Assembly (NCBI GenBank): GCA_020347665.1
Contig: CP070737.1
Coordinates: forward strand, 1,393,858 to 1,457,857
Origin: Nitrospiraceae bacterium
GTDB lineage: Bacteria; Nitrospirota; Thermodesulfovibrionia; Thermodesulfovibrionales; UBA6898
DNA length: 64,000 nucleotides
Reading direction: 5' to 3'
Below are positions 26,946 through 35,436 of the stretch, piece by piece. A program made the position numbers and the translations under genes. Position 1 is the stretch's first letter. Each line of letters starts with the position of its first letter. Below the pieces are notes generated by a model that saw nothing but the letters and a program-made list of their open reading frames with translations, did not search any database and was not told where the DNA came from.

Positions 26946-28121
26946 CTATGTTCTATAGTCCGCGTTTATCCGGATGTATTGTTCCGAGATGTCGCTGGTA
27001 AGCACCAGGGCTGAAGCACTTCCTCGATGAAGGTCTATGGTTATCTTCAGTTTTTGCGCGGCAAGTGCCTTGGCAGCCAGTCTGTCCCTATGATTTGATA
27101 TACCTCCTGCGACGACCTTTACCGCATTAAAATAAATATCTGTTCTTTCAGGATTAAACGTTATCCCAGCGTACCCGAGAGCAGCCATGATTCTCCCCCA
27201 GTTCGGATCTTTTCCATAGAGAGCTGTTTTAACGAGCAAAGAATTCGCAACCGCAAATCCCGCTGCTTTTGCCTCGGATTTATTTTTTGAATTCCTGATG
27301 AGAATTTCAACTGCTTTTGTCGCCCCTTCAGCATCTGTAACTATAAGTCTTGACAAACTATCAGTAAGATCATTCAGTGTCTTCTGAATCGAATCAAAAG
27401 AGGGTGAAGTACGCTTCACCGGCACGTTGCCGATCATTCCATTTGCCATCATCAGAACCGTATCGTTCGTTGACCTGTCTCCATCAATGGTTATTCGATT
27501 GAATGACTGCTCAACCGATCTTCTAAGAAGGACATTCAGTGTCTTCTGATCAATTGCGATATCAGTGAGGATAAAGCACAACATGGTTGCCATGTGCGGC
27601 GCTATCATGCCAGCTCCTTTGCAGACGCCTGAAATTGTGCCGATTTTTTTCCCGATTCTTATTTTTTTTGATACTGTTTTCGGAAAGGTATCAGTAGTCA
27701 TCATTGCTTTTGCGACGTTTCTTAAAGAAGCATTGCCAAGATTTTCCGTAAGTTTATTGATTGCGGGGACCATTTTTATCATGGGAAGCGGCGTTCCGAT
27801 GACTCCTGTCGAACACATATACGTATGAGAAGACGGTATCCCGAGCTGTTGAGAGACAAGCGAAATGATATGCCGGGTGTCCTTAGTTCCCTGTGTGCCG
27901 GTACAGGCGTTTGCATTTCCGCTATTAACGACTATTGCCCGAGCTTTTCCGGATTTTATTTTTTTTAGGCATGTCTGAACCGGTGCAGCTTTCACTGCAT
28001 TGGTTGTAAATGTGCCTGCGATAGTCGCTTCAGTTTCAGAGAAGATCAGGGCCATATCCTTTCTGCGAGGCGCTTTGATCCCTGCTGATGCGGTGGCGTA
28101 ATGAAATCCTTTCGGCCCCAT
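26946..28121 (-). CDS. argJ: Bifunctional ornithine acetyltransferase / N-acetylglutamate synthase
   Basis: Recycles the acetyl group of N-acetylornithine to glutamate in cyclic arginine synthesis. 391 residues, self-cleaving: GAGMIAPHMATML contains the A/T scissile bond and the nucleophilic threonine. Also seen are NSGNANACTGTQG, RSTNDTVLMMANG and DPNWGRIMAALGYAG. The gene begins 7 bases after the argC stop with no evident SD, so translational coupling is likely. Confidence 0.95.
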   Translation of the reverse strand: MGPKGFHYATASAGIKAPRRKDMALIFSETEATIAGTFTTNAVKAAPVQTCLKKIKSGKARAIVVNSGNANACTGTQGTKDTRHIISLVSQQLGIPSSHTYMCSTGVIGTPLPMIKMVPAINKLTENLGNASLRNVAKAMMTTDTFPKTVSKKIRIGKKIGTISGVCKGAGMIAPHMATMLCFILTDIAIDQKTLNVLLRRSVEQSFNRITIDGDRSTNDTVLMMANGMIGNVPVKRTSPSFDSIQKTLNDLTDSLSRLIVTDAEGATKAVEILIRNSKNKSEAKAAGFAVANSLLVKTALYGKDPNWGRIMAALGYAGITFNPERTDIYFNAVKVVAGGISNHRDRLAAKALAAQKLKITIDLHRGSASALVLTSDISEQYIRINADYRT

Positions 28122-28128
28122 TGTTCTA

Positions 28129-29187
28129 TCAGGGATGAAGGGCTACTGTTTTCAGCCCGGTTGTTTCTTCAAATCCCAGCATGATGTTCATATTCTGTAC
28201 GGCCTGACCTGAGGCGCCTTTTACGAGGTTGTCAATCGCAGTAATAATAATCAGCGTATTGGTACGCTTGTTTACCTTAAGTCCTATATGACAGAAATTT
28301 GTGCTTCGTACGTTCAGGATATTGGGATACAGGCCTTTTTCGTAAACCGTAACGAACGGCTCTTTTTTGAAGGACGCCTGATAAATGTCAAAGAGCTTTC
28401 CCTCAGATATCTTTTTCCTGAGCGGGGCGTACATTGTCGTCAGGATTCCACGATCGACCGGTAAAAGGTGCGGGGTAAAATTTACGGTAATATTCTTGTG
28501 AGTTACAGAGGACAGTACCTGCTCTATCTCCGGGATATGTCGGTGAGACCCGACACTGTAAGCCTTGAATCCTTCATTAACCTCGCAAAAAGCAAGTGAG
28601 ACGTCGGACTTTCTTCCTGCTCCGCTCGTTCCCGATTTGGAATCGATAATTACTGATGAGACATCAATCAATTCATGCTGAACCGCGGGCAGGAGCCCAA
28701 GAAGAGCTCCCGTCGGATAACATCCGGGATTGGCAATGAGTCGCGCTTTCTTGATGGTCTGTTTAAACATCTCAGGAAGGCCGTAGACAGCCTCTTTTAA
28801 TGTCGAAGGAAACTCATGTGGTATGCCGTACCATTTCTTATATAGTGATCGATTGGTGAGACGGTAGTCGGCAGACAGGTCGATCACACGCTTTCCTTTT
28901 TCATAAAAGAAATTCACTGCCTCCTGAGACGCGCCGTGAGGAAGCGCAAGGAAGAAGACGTCCGCCTTCTTGATCACTTTCTCTTTTTGCAGCGGCTCAT
29001 AGGTGAGGCGCGCATGTGGTAAAAAAGCAGGAAAGATTTCGCTTACCTTTTTCCCTGCAGAACGTTCAGATGTAACCGCAGTAACGGTAACCAAAGGATG
29101 CCCCGTGAGAATACGAAGCAGTTCACTGCCGGTATACCCGCTGGCGCCGCATATGGCAACTGATATTTTTTTTGTATTGGTCTTCAT
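28129..29187 (-). CDS. argC: N-acetyl-gamma-glutamyl-phosphate reductase
   Basis: NADPH-dependent reduction of N-acetylglutamyl phosphate in arginine synthesis. 352 residues: CGASGYTGSELLRIL at the N-terminus, LALPHGAS, DLSADYRL, catalytic Cys in IANPGCYPTGALLGL, then SGTSGAGRK and HRHIPEIEQ. The ATG at 29187 is preferred: the longer frame to 29259 would run through the terminator hairpin of the ribosomal operon. The ATG is 6 bases after TATAAT and lacks an SD. argC-argJ form an operon. Confidence 0.95.
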   Translation of the reverse strand: MKTNTKKISVAICGASGYTGSELLRILTGHPLVTVTAVTSERSAGKKVSEIFPAFLPHARLTYEPLQKEKVIKKADVFFLALPHGASQEAVNFFYEKGKRVIDLSADYRLTNRSLYKKWYGIPHEFPSTLKEAVYGLPEMFKQTIKKARLIANPGCYPTGALLGLLPAVQHELIDVSSVIIDSKSGTSGAGRKSDVSLAFCEVNEGFKAYSVGSHRHIPEIEQVLSSVTHKNITVNFTPHLLPVDRGILTTMYAPLRKKISEGKLFDIYQASFKKEPFVTVYEKGLYPNILNVRSTNFCHIGLKVNKRTNTLIIITAIDNLVKGASGQAVQNMNIMLGFEETTGLKTVALHP

Positions 29188-29193
29188 GACAAC

Positions 29194-29222
29194 ATTATAA
29201 GGAAAATAGAAAAGCCCGTCCA
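29194..29222 (-). promoter_or_regulatory. argC promoter, leaderless geometry, partly inside the upstream terminator
   Basis: On the minus strand TGGACG (29217-29222, four of six matches to TTGACA), a 17-base spacer and TATAAT (29194-29199) end 6 bases before the argC ATG. The -35 occupies the loop and one arm of the rpsI terminator hairpin. Confidence 0.5.
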
Positions 29223-29236
29223 GATGACGGGCTTTT
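29210..29236 (-). terminator. Rho-independent terminator of rplM-rpsI
   Basis: AAAAGCCCGTC (29210-29220) and GACGGGCTTTT (29226-29236) are perfect 11-base inverted arms with a 5-base loop. On the minus strand the hairpin ends CTTTTCTATTTTCC. It lies 30 bases after the rpsI stop. Confidence 0.85.
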
Positions 29237-29265
29237 CCGCTCGCTGCTGTATGATACATGAGAAA

Positions 29266-29658
29266 TTATCTCTTAGAGAACTGGAAGCGCTTCCGTGCTC
29301 CTTTCAGACCGTACTTCTTTCTTTCCTTTTCCCTTGGGTCTCGCGTAAGGAAACCCTCTTTTTTGAGTTTTCCTCTCAGGTCTGCGTCCATTTTTACGAG
29401 GGCCCGCGCAATGCCGTGCCTCACCGCGCCTGCCTGACCGGTAAGCCCTCCACCCTCAACTTTGACGATAATATCGTGCTTTCCGGTTGCACCGGTCAGC
29501 TCAATGGGCTGACGGATGATCATACGGAGCGTTTCCCTCGGAAAATAGACATCCAGAGGCTTTTTGTTGACAATCATTTTACCGGTTCCGGACGTGATAT
29601 TAACGCTCGCTATCGATGATTTTCTACGTCCAGTAGCATTATAGGTAATTGCTGGCAT
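29266..29658 (-). CDS. rpsI: 30S ribosomal protein S9
   Basis: 130 residues with the N-terminal [28 protein letters not shown] and the C-terminal [17 protein letters not shown] tail ending FSKR, the conserved end that reaches the P-site tRNA. AAAGGAGATTGAATG gives the SD. It follows rplM by 10 bases, the universal L13-S9 pair. Confidence 0.97.
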   Translation of the reverse strand: MPAITYNATGRRKSSIASVNITSGTGKMIVNKKPLDVYFPRETLRMIIRQPIELTGATGKHDIIVKVEGGGLTGQAGAVRHGIARALVKMDADLRGKLKKEGFLTRDPREKERKKYGLKGARKRFQFSKR

Positions 29659-29668
29659 TCAATCTCCT

Positions 29669-30100
29669 TTATGTTAACGATAATATTTCAGGTTGCTGAG
29701 CCTTATGGGGATGCTCGGCACCTCTATACACTTTTAATTTCTTGATCATTGCCCTTCCGAGCCGGTTTTTTGGAAGCATTCCCCAGACGGCTTTATGAAT
29801 TAATTCTTCAGGTTTCTTTTCCAGAATTTCTTTCGCAGTTCTTGACTTAATACCACCGATATAACCGCTATGATGATAATAAACCTTATCAGAAAGTTTC
29901 TTTCCGGTGAGCTTTATCTGCTCGGCATTGATTACTATGACAAAGTCACCCGTGTCAACGTTTGGCGTGAAGATCGGTTTATTCTTTCCGCGGATATAGG
30001 TGGCTACCCTGGATGCAAGTCTACCAAGCACCGCATCCTTGGCATCGACAACATACCATTTGCGTTCAATTTCGCCCTTCTTTGCAAAACGCGATTTCAT
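29669..30100 (-). CDS. rplM: 50S ribosomal protein L13
   Basis: 143 residues from the ATG at 30100, the usual L13 length: [48 protein letters not shown] and the C-terminal [18 protein letters not shown]. The frame continues to 30169 but those 23 residues are not part of L13, and AGGAAGG lies upstream of the internal ATG. First gene of rplM-rpsI. Confidence 0.96.
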   Translation of the reverse strand: MKSRFAKKGEIERKWYVVDAKDAVLGRLASRVATYIRGKNKPIFTPNVDTGDFVIVINAEQIKLTGKKLSDKVYYHHSGYIGGIKSRTAKEILEKKPEELIHKAVWGMLPKNRLGRAMIKKLKVYRGAEHPHKAQQPEILSLT

Positions 30101-30361
30101 ATCTTTTTCAACCCTTCCTGATTGATCGTAGAACTCTATAAGATAATTAATATGACGAGAAAAAGTCAATAAATGCTATCTCCTGCCCGCAGGCAGAGCT
30201 GGCAGGGATTTCTTAAATCTACATTTGCAATCCCAAAACCCAAAATCGTATATTTGCGTTTTCTGTGCCCTCTGCTTGTTCCGTATAGCGCAGCTTGTTC
30301 CGGGTGAGAGATAGTATTGAATCAAAATATGCTTTGATTAAGGCAGTGAGAAAAGAGGATA
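30101..30361. other. Gap between glyS and rplM
   Basis: No gene is seen in these 261 bases. They should contain the rplM promoter on the minus strand. A direct repeat GCTTGTTCCG occurs at 30274-30283 and 30293-30302, and a palindromic CTGCCCGCAGGCAG lies at about 30184-30197. Confidence 0.4.
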
Positions 30362-32425
30362 CTACAGGAGTTTGGAAAAGTCAGCGATGAGTAAAGCATG
30401 CGTCCATATATCAGTCAGGAGTGAAAGCCGGTTTATCTTTATCTTCTCCTGTTTATCCATCACGAGGACTTTGTCGAAGAATGTATTGACCGGTGTTGTC
30501 AGGAGAGATAACGTGAGAAGTCCTTTGGCGTAATCTTCCTTTTTGCAGGCATGGATGAGTTCATCCTGCATTGACAGAAATGTATCATACAGCATTTTTT
30601 CTTCCTGTTGCCCCAGCAAGCTCGTGTTAACCGCGGGCAGATCTTTCTTGGGGATTATATTGAACACTCTTTTCATCACGAGCAGAAAATCGGGGAAAAT
30701 ATCTTCCTTCCTGAAATTTCTGATTGCTTCAAGCCGTCCGGCGATGGATTGTAATGGATGATCATACGAAAGAGGCAAAACTGACAGTATCAGATCTGCC
30801 TCAAATCCCGCTGACGAAAAAATAAACTCAATCCTCTGTTCCATAAAGTTTTGTATGTTTTGGGCGGTTCGTTTGTTAAACGGCAATCCCTTCAGGTTAT
30901 TGAGTGCACGATCAAATAATGTTCTTAATGCAAAAGGGTATTTCCGATCGAGCAATATTGACACGATGCCCATGGCCTGTCTTCTTATGGCAAAGGGATC
31001 TTCAGAGCCTGTTGGACAATGGCCAATGGAAAAAAATGAAGCAACGGTATCGATTTTATCAGACAGGCTCAGGAGTGCACCGACCTCTGTTTTTGGCAGC
31101 GGACTGCCGAGAGCATGGGGCATGTACTGTTCTTTAAATGATTCAAGGATTTCATCTGCTTCTCCGCCATGCTGAGCGTAATATGAGCCCATAACGCCCT
31201 GTAATTCGGGAAACTCCCGTACAACTCCGGTAATCAGATCAGATTTTGATAGTAGTGCTGATCTCACTGCCTTGTCTTTTAATGCAGGGATTATTGCATC
31301 AGCAAGATATTCCGTCATTGCGGTAAGGCGCTGAACTTTTTCATAGATAGAGCCAATTTCATCATGAAATGTCATCTGCTTGAGATCATCGATACGACTG
31401 AAAAGGGATTTCTTCAGATCCTCGTGGTAATAGAACTTCGCGTCGTCAAATCTCGCTTTAATAACGCGTTCTGCACCAATCCGAATGGTTTCTGAATTAT
31501 CAGACGTAGTATTACTGACGACAATAAAATTATTGGCGAGCCTGCCTTCGCCGTCCTGGACAGCGAAATATTTCTGGTGGTCTTTCATTACTGTGATAAG
31601 CAGTTCTTTCGGGAGCTCAAGATATTCCCTGTCAAAACTGCACAGGACCGGGGTTGGATATTCAACAAGAAAATTCACGGTGTCGAGAAGTTCTTCATCC
31701 ATGAGCGGTCGTGCGTCCGATTGATGGAAAAGGTTGTCAATACCTTCGCGAATTATTTTCTTTCTTTTTTCCGGATCCAGATGAACATAGTTATTTTCGA
31801 GTAAATTGCCGAATGATGAAGGGTCCTTTATTTTGAATGAAGCAGGCGAAAGAAAACGGTGCCCTCTGGTGAGATTACTGCTCTTGATACCGTCGAGCTC
31901 AAAAGTGATAATCTCAGAATCAAAGAGAGCGAGTATCCAGTGTATTGGCCGGGCAAAGGAAAGGGTGCCGGCACCCCATCGCATCGATTTTGGAAAATGC
32001 AGTGAGAGTATTAATTTCTTCAGAATATCCGGAAGCACTTTTTTTGTTTCTGACCCTTTTTCTTCTATCTGAGCAACCACATAATCATTTTTGCCTTTCT
32101 TCTTTACTTTCAGGTCAGAAACAGGTACACCGAGCGATTCAGCAAAGCCCTGAGCAGCCCTCGTCGGATTTCCCTGGGCATCAAACGCGGCCTTGTGGGA
32201 AGGACCAAATACTTCTTTTGTCAGATCCGTCTGAACCGGATTAACAGTATCAATCATGAGTACCATGCGTCTGGGCGTTGCATATGACCTGATATCACCG
32301 CACGTTATGCGATATTCATCAAATAACCGGCGGGCATTGTCTCTCGACTGATCAAGTACAGCGGGAAAAAATCTCGCAGGGATTTCTTCAGTGCCTATTT
32401 CGAGTAGCAGGGATGAATACGTCAT
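30362..32425 (-). CDS. glyS: Glycyl-tRNA synthetase beta subunit
   Basis: 687-residue tRNA-binding subunit of the bacterial alpha2beta2 enzyme. It starts with [19 protein letters not shown] and contains [42 protein letters not shown] and the HD-like region [11 protein letters not shown], then [30 protein letters not shown]. The C-terminal DALR-type anticodon region ends the protein. It overlaps glyQ by 4 bases. Confidence 0.96.
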   Translation of the reverse strand: MTYSSLLLEIGTEEIPARFFPAVLDQSRDNARRLFDEYRITCGDIRSYATPRRMVLMIDTVNPVQTDLTKEVFGPSHKAAFDAQGNPTRAAQGFAESLGVPVSDLKVKKKGKNDYVVAQIEEKGSETKKVLPDILKKLILSLHFPKSMRWGAGTLSFARPIHWILALFDSEIITFELDGIKSSNLTRGHRFLSPASFKIKDPSSFGNLLENNYVHLDPEKRKKIIREGIDNLFHQSDARPLMDEELLDTVNFLVEYPTPVLCSFDREYLELPKELLITVMKDHQKYFAVQDGEGRLANNFIVVSNTTSDNSETIRIGAERVIKARFDDAKFYYHEDLKKSLFSRIDDLKQMTFHDEIGSIYEKVQRLTAMTEYLADAIIPALKDKAVRSALLSKSDLITGVVREFPELQGVMGSYYAQHGGEADEILESFKEQYMPHALGSPLPKTEVGALLSLSDKIDTVASFFSIGHCPTGSEDPFAIRRQAMGIVSILLDRKYPFALRTLFDRALNNLKGLPFNKRTAQNIQNFMEQRIEFIFSSAGFEADLILSVLPLSYDHPLQSIAGRLEAIRNFRKEDIFPDFLLVMKRVFNIIPKKDLPAVNTSLLGQQEEKMLYDTFLSMQDELIHACKKEDYAKGLLTLSLLTTPVNTFFDKVLVMDKQEKIKINRLSLLTDIWTHALLIADFSKLL

Positions 32426-33303
32426 TGCTTATTCGTATCCTTTAAAAGAGGAAATCCCATTTCTTCACGCTGTTTGTAATACAGTGACGCGCAGCGTTTT
32501 GCTAGATTTCTGACTCGGGCGATATATTGTGTTCTTTCATTCACGGATATGGCCCCTCGGGCGTCAAGAAGGTTAAAAAGGTGCGAGCATTTGAGACAAA
32601 ATTCATATGAAGGAAGAACCAGTCCAAGAGCGTTCATGCGAGTTGATTCCTTTTCACAGTCATTGAAATGGCGCGACAACATTGCCGGGTCTGAATGGTC
32701 AAAATTGTATTGAGAACCCTCGACTTCACCCATCCGATGAACTTCTCCGTATTGGACCTCTTTATTCCATTGCAGTTGGAATATATTGTCAACGCCCTGC
32801 AGATACATAGCGATTCTTTCCAGGCCATAGGTAATTTCCAGGGAAACGGGGTGCAGGTCTATTCCGCCTACCTGCTGGAAATAAGTGAACTGAGTAATTT
32901 CCATGCCATCAAGCCATACTTCCCAGCCAAGTCCCCATGCGCCGAGCGTAGGAGATTCCCAGTCGTCTTCTACAAACCGTATGTCATGCTTTGCAGGGTC
33001 TACGCCGATCGCTGAAAGGCTTTCAAGGTATATGCCCTGACTGTCTTCCGGAGAAGGTTTGATAATAACCTGGTACTGATAGTAATGCTGTAGCCTGTTC
33101 GGATTTTCACCATACCTTCCATCAGTTGGCCTTCTTGAGGGCTCGACATATGCTGTTTTCCACGGTTCGGGACCCAGCACCCTGAAAAAGGTTGCCGTAT
33201 GAAAGGTGCCTGCACCGACTTCAATATCATATGGCTGTAAAATCAGGCAACCTTTTTTGGCCCAAAAATCCTGAAGTGATAAGATGAGATCCTGAAAGTA
33301 CAT
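32422..33303 (-). CDS. glyQ: Glycyl-tRNA synthetase alpha subunit
   Basis: Catalytic class II subunit. The ATG at 33303 gives 293 residues starting [70 protein letters not shown] and [12 protein letters not shown] are class II motifs. A frame extension to 33330 adds nine poorly matching residues. glyQ-glyS are coupled by a 4-base overlap. No T-box leader was found upstream. Confidence 0.96.
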   Translation of the reverse strand: MYFQDLILSLQDFWAKKGCLILQPYDIEVGAGTFHTATFFRVLGPEPWKTAYVEPSRRPTDGRYGENPNRLQHYYQYQVIIKPSPEDSQGIYLESLSAIGVDPAKHDIRFVEDDWESPTLGAWGLGWEVWLDGMEITQFTYFQQVGGIDLHPVSLEITYGLERIAMYLQGVDNIFQLQWNKEVQYGEVHRMGEVEGSQYNFDHSDPAMLSRHFNDCEKESTRMNALGLVLPSYEFCLKCSHLFNLLDARGAISVNERTQYIARVRNLAKRCASLYYKQREEMGFPLLKDTNKQ

Positions 33304-33379
33304 TGTTAATCCAGTTCGAAGAAAAATCATAAAAGATGCGTCTAGATTTTGTCAATCACACCTCTTAGATTATTCCAGC

Positions 33380-33427
33380 AGCCACGATCAGCACGTACTG
33401 CCTGCGTGCATGGCTGATTTCGTGGCT
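33380..33427. repeat. Imperfect palindrome between divergent glyQ and the oxidoreductase gene
   Basis: AGCCACGATCAGC (33380-33392) and GCTGATTTCGTGGCT (33413-33427) pair over 13 positions with a 2-base bulge. The loop itself contains GCACG/CGTGC. The hairpin lies just upstream of the TATAAT at 33457-33462, so it may be a regulatory site or a transcript-end structure. Confidence 0.45.
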
Positions 33428-33503
33428 CGCCTCTCAGACCGGTTCGACATCTATGCTATAATTGATACCATAATTCTTTGATACCGGTACGCATCTCTTT
33501 TTT

Positions 33504-34577
33504 ATGGCCAAGAAAGTACAGAAAAACTTATCGCTGATGAAAGGAAATGAAGCGCTGGCTGAAGCAGCAGTGCAGGCTGGATGCCGCTTCTACGCAGGGT
33601 ATCCCATTACGCCACAGAATGAAATTCCTGAATTTATGTCAAGGAGGATGCCGGAAGTAGGTGGTGTTTTTATTCAGGCCGAAAGCGAGCTGGCAGCAAT
33701 CAATATGGTGTATGGGGCTGCAGCAGCGGGTGTGAGGGCAATGACGTCATCAAGTAGTCCGGGCATCAGCCTGAAGCAGGAGGCCATTTCTTTTATGGCA
33801 GCTGCGGAGTTGCCTGCCGTGATCGTAAATATTCAGCGGGGTGGCCCGGGCCTCGGAAATATTACCGGTAGTCAGGGAGATTATTTCCAGGCAGTGAAAG
33901 GTGGCGGCCATGGTGATTATTACTGTATTGTTTATTCTCCCTTCAATCTCCAGGAGATGTGGGATCTCACGATGTGTTCATTTGACAAAGCTGACGAATA
34001 CCGGATACCGGTAATCATACTCGGTGACGGCGTGGTAGGACAAATGATGGAGCCCTTTGATCAGAAAAAATATATACGGCCCAAACTCCCACCGAAAGAC
34101 TGGGTTCTTGATGGGTGCAAAGGGCGAAAACCGAGGGTTATCCGTTCATTGCACATGGTGCCCGGAGGACTTGAAGAGCACAATCTGAAATTAATAAAGA
34201 AATATGACAATATAAAGAAGAAAGAAGTTCTCTTTGACGAGTATTTTACCGAGGATGCATCCCTCATCGTTATCGGCTTTGGTATTGCTGCTCGTATAGC
34301 GCTTTCGGCAGTGAAAAAGCTCAGGGATGAAGGCAAGCGTATCGGCCTCTTCAGGCCGGTTACCTTGTTCCCGTTTCCTTCACAGCAGATCAGGAAACGT
34401 GCTCATAAGAACACGAGATTCCTCGTTGTCGAAATGAATGCCGGTCAGATGGTTGAGGACGTGAGGCTTTCTGTAAACGGCGCATCTGAAGTCTTATTTT
34501 TTGGGAAGCCGGGAGGAGCAGTTTTTAATCCTGATGAGTTGTACCAAAAAATAAAAGGAACCTACAGAAAACCCTAG
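33504..34577 (+). CDS. 2-oxoacid:ferredoxin oxidoreductase alpha subunit (KorA/VorB type), orphan
   Basis: 357 residues, with GCRFYAGYPITPQNEIPE for the pyrimidine/CoA region, AESELAAINMVYGAAAAG, TSSSSPGISLKQE, NIQRGGPG and a C-terminal transketolase-C fold with GLFRPVTLFPFPSQQIRK. This subunit normally works with a ThDP beta subunit, and often gamma/delta Fe-S subunits, to make acyl-CoA from 2-oxoglutarate or branched 2-oxoacids with ferredoxin. No beta, gamma or delta gene is beside it: the next gene is on the other strand. Its start, after a run of T, has no SD; a -10 TATAAT is at 33457-33462. Confidence 0.85.
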   Translation: MAKKVQKNLSLMKGNEALAEAAVQAGCRFYAGYPITPQNEIPEFMSRRMPEVGGVFIQAESELAAINMVYGAAAAGVRAMTSSSSPGISLKQEAISFMAAAELPAVIVNIQRGGPGLGNITGSQGDYFQAVKGGGHGDYYCIVYSPFNLQEMWDLTMCSFDKADEYRIPVIILGDGVVGQMMEPFDQKKYIRPKLPPKDWVLDGCKGRKPRVIRSLHMVPGGLEEHNLKLIKKYDNIKKKEVLFDEYFTEDASLIVIGFGIAARIALSAVKKLRDEGKRIGLFRPVTLFPFPSQQIRKRAHKNTRFLVVEMNAGQMVEDVRLSVNGASEVLFFGKPGGAVFNPDELYQKIKGTYRKP

Positions 34578-34673
34578 GTGTTGCGTATAAAAATATATTT
34601 ATATCAAATAGATATAGCATAAACTTAAAGTCAATTATAGCATAGTGCATTGCAGCAGCGGTTCGGTCTTTGT

Positions 34674-35228
34674 TTATCTGTCTGCCTGACTCAGTTGGTC
34701 GAATTCCTTCCTGAAATAGCCGAGGGTCTGGTCGTCATAGATGCAGAATTCGATATTCTCAAGGCTGGAATCTGTGTGGTGTCTCAAGAAATGAGCTGAC
34801 TGATTCACCAGGATGTTTGCGCACCGGTCCTTTGGAAATCCAAATATGCCCGAACTTATTGCCGGTAATGAGATACTTTTCAATTTATGTTTTGATGCAA
34901 GAAGAAGACTATTTTTAACAGCATTCATGAGCTTGGTGTCTTCATCTCCTTCACCCATCCTCGGGCCAACCGCGTGTATAACATATCGGGCACGGAGCTT
35001 TCCTGCTGATGTTAGTACTGCAGTGCCAACCGGTGTAAAACCGATTTTATTGCTTTCGTCCTGAATAAGCTGCCCCCCTTTTCTTACGATCGCGCCGGCA
35101 ACGCCCCCACCATGCTGGAGATGAGAATTAGCGGCATTGACGATTGCATCAACATCCCTGTCGGTTATATCACCCTGCACGAGGCGGATAGTTCTATCAT
35201 CGATGTTATGTTCTGCTATGGATTTCAT
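34674..35228 (-). CDS. Macro-domain protein (ADP-ribose / O-acetyl-ADP-ribose hydrolase type)
   Basis: 184 residues forming one macro domain: IRLVQGDITDRDVDAIVNAAN, HGGGVAGAIVRKGG, the loop VIHAVGPRMGEG and LPAISSGIFGFPKDRCA. Bacterial homologues remove ADP-ribose or hydrolyse acetyl-ADP-ribose. The ATG at 35228 is chosen for the strong GGAGG upstream; the frame runs on to 35264. Monocistronic, between the orphan oxidoreductase subunit and hflX. Confidence 0.9.
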   Translation of the reverse strand: MKSIAEHNIDDRTIRLVQGDITDRDVDAIVNAANSHLQHGGGVAGAIVRKGGQLIQDESNKIGFTPVGTAVLTSAGKLRARYVIHAVGPRMGEGDEDTKLMNAVKNSLLLASKHKLKSISLPAISSGIFGFPKDRCANILVNQSAHFLRHHTDSSLENIEFCIYDDQTLGYFRKEFDQLSQADR

Positions 35229-35422
35229 GTTCTGTCCTCCAGTCACACAGCTACTTTTCTTCATTATATGAAATTAAGGAAGAAAAATACATTACATTCC
35301 CGGAACGGTTGAAGCCAGCGGGAAGCAGTTAACCTATTTTGCCGAGATATGACGATGGAATTGAAATGATGTGTTAAAATATAAAAAATAGTAGTTTTGC
35401 AGAGTTGTATATGGTGATACCC

Positions 35423-35436
35423 TGGAGGTTTCGATA
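35423..35436 (+). promoter_or_regulatory. Ribosome binding site pointing to an AUA start of hflX
   Basis: GGAGGT (35423-35428) is followed by TTTCG and then ATA at 35434. The frame from 35392 to 35512 has no ATG, GTG or TTG. The ATA lies where the conserved HflX N-terminus begins. Confidence 0.55.

Noticed and set aside
33304-33503. Possible T-box leader for glyQ
   Set aside because: No AGGGTGGNACCGCG-like core or terminator/antiterminator pair on the minus strand.
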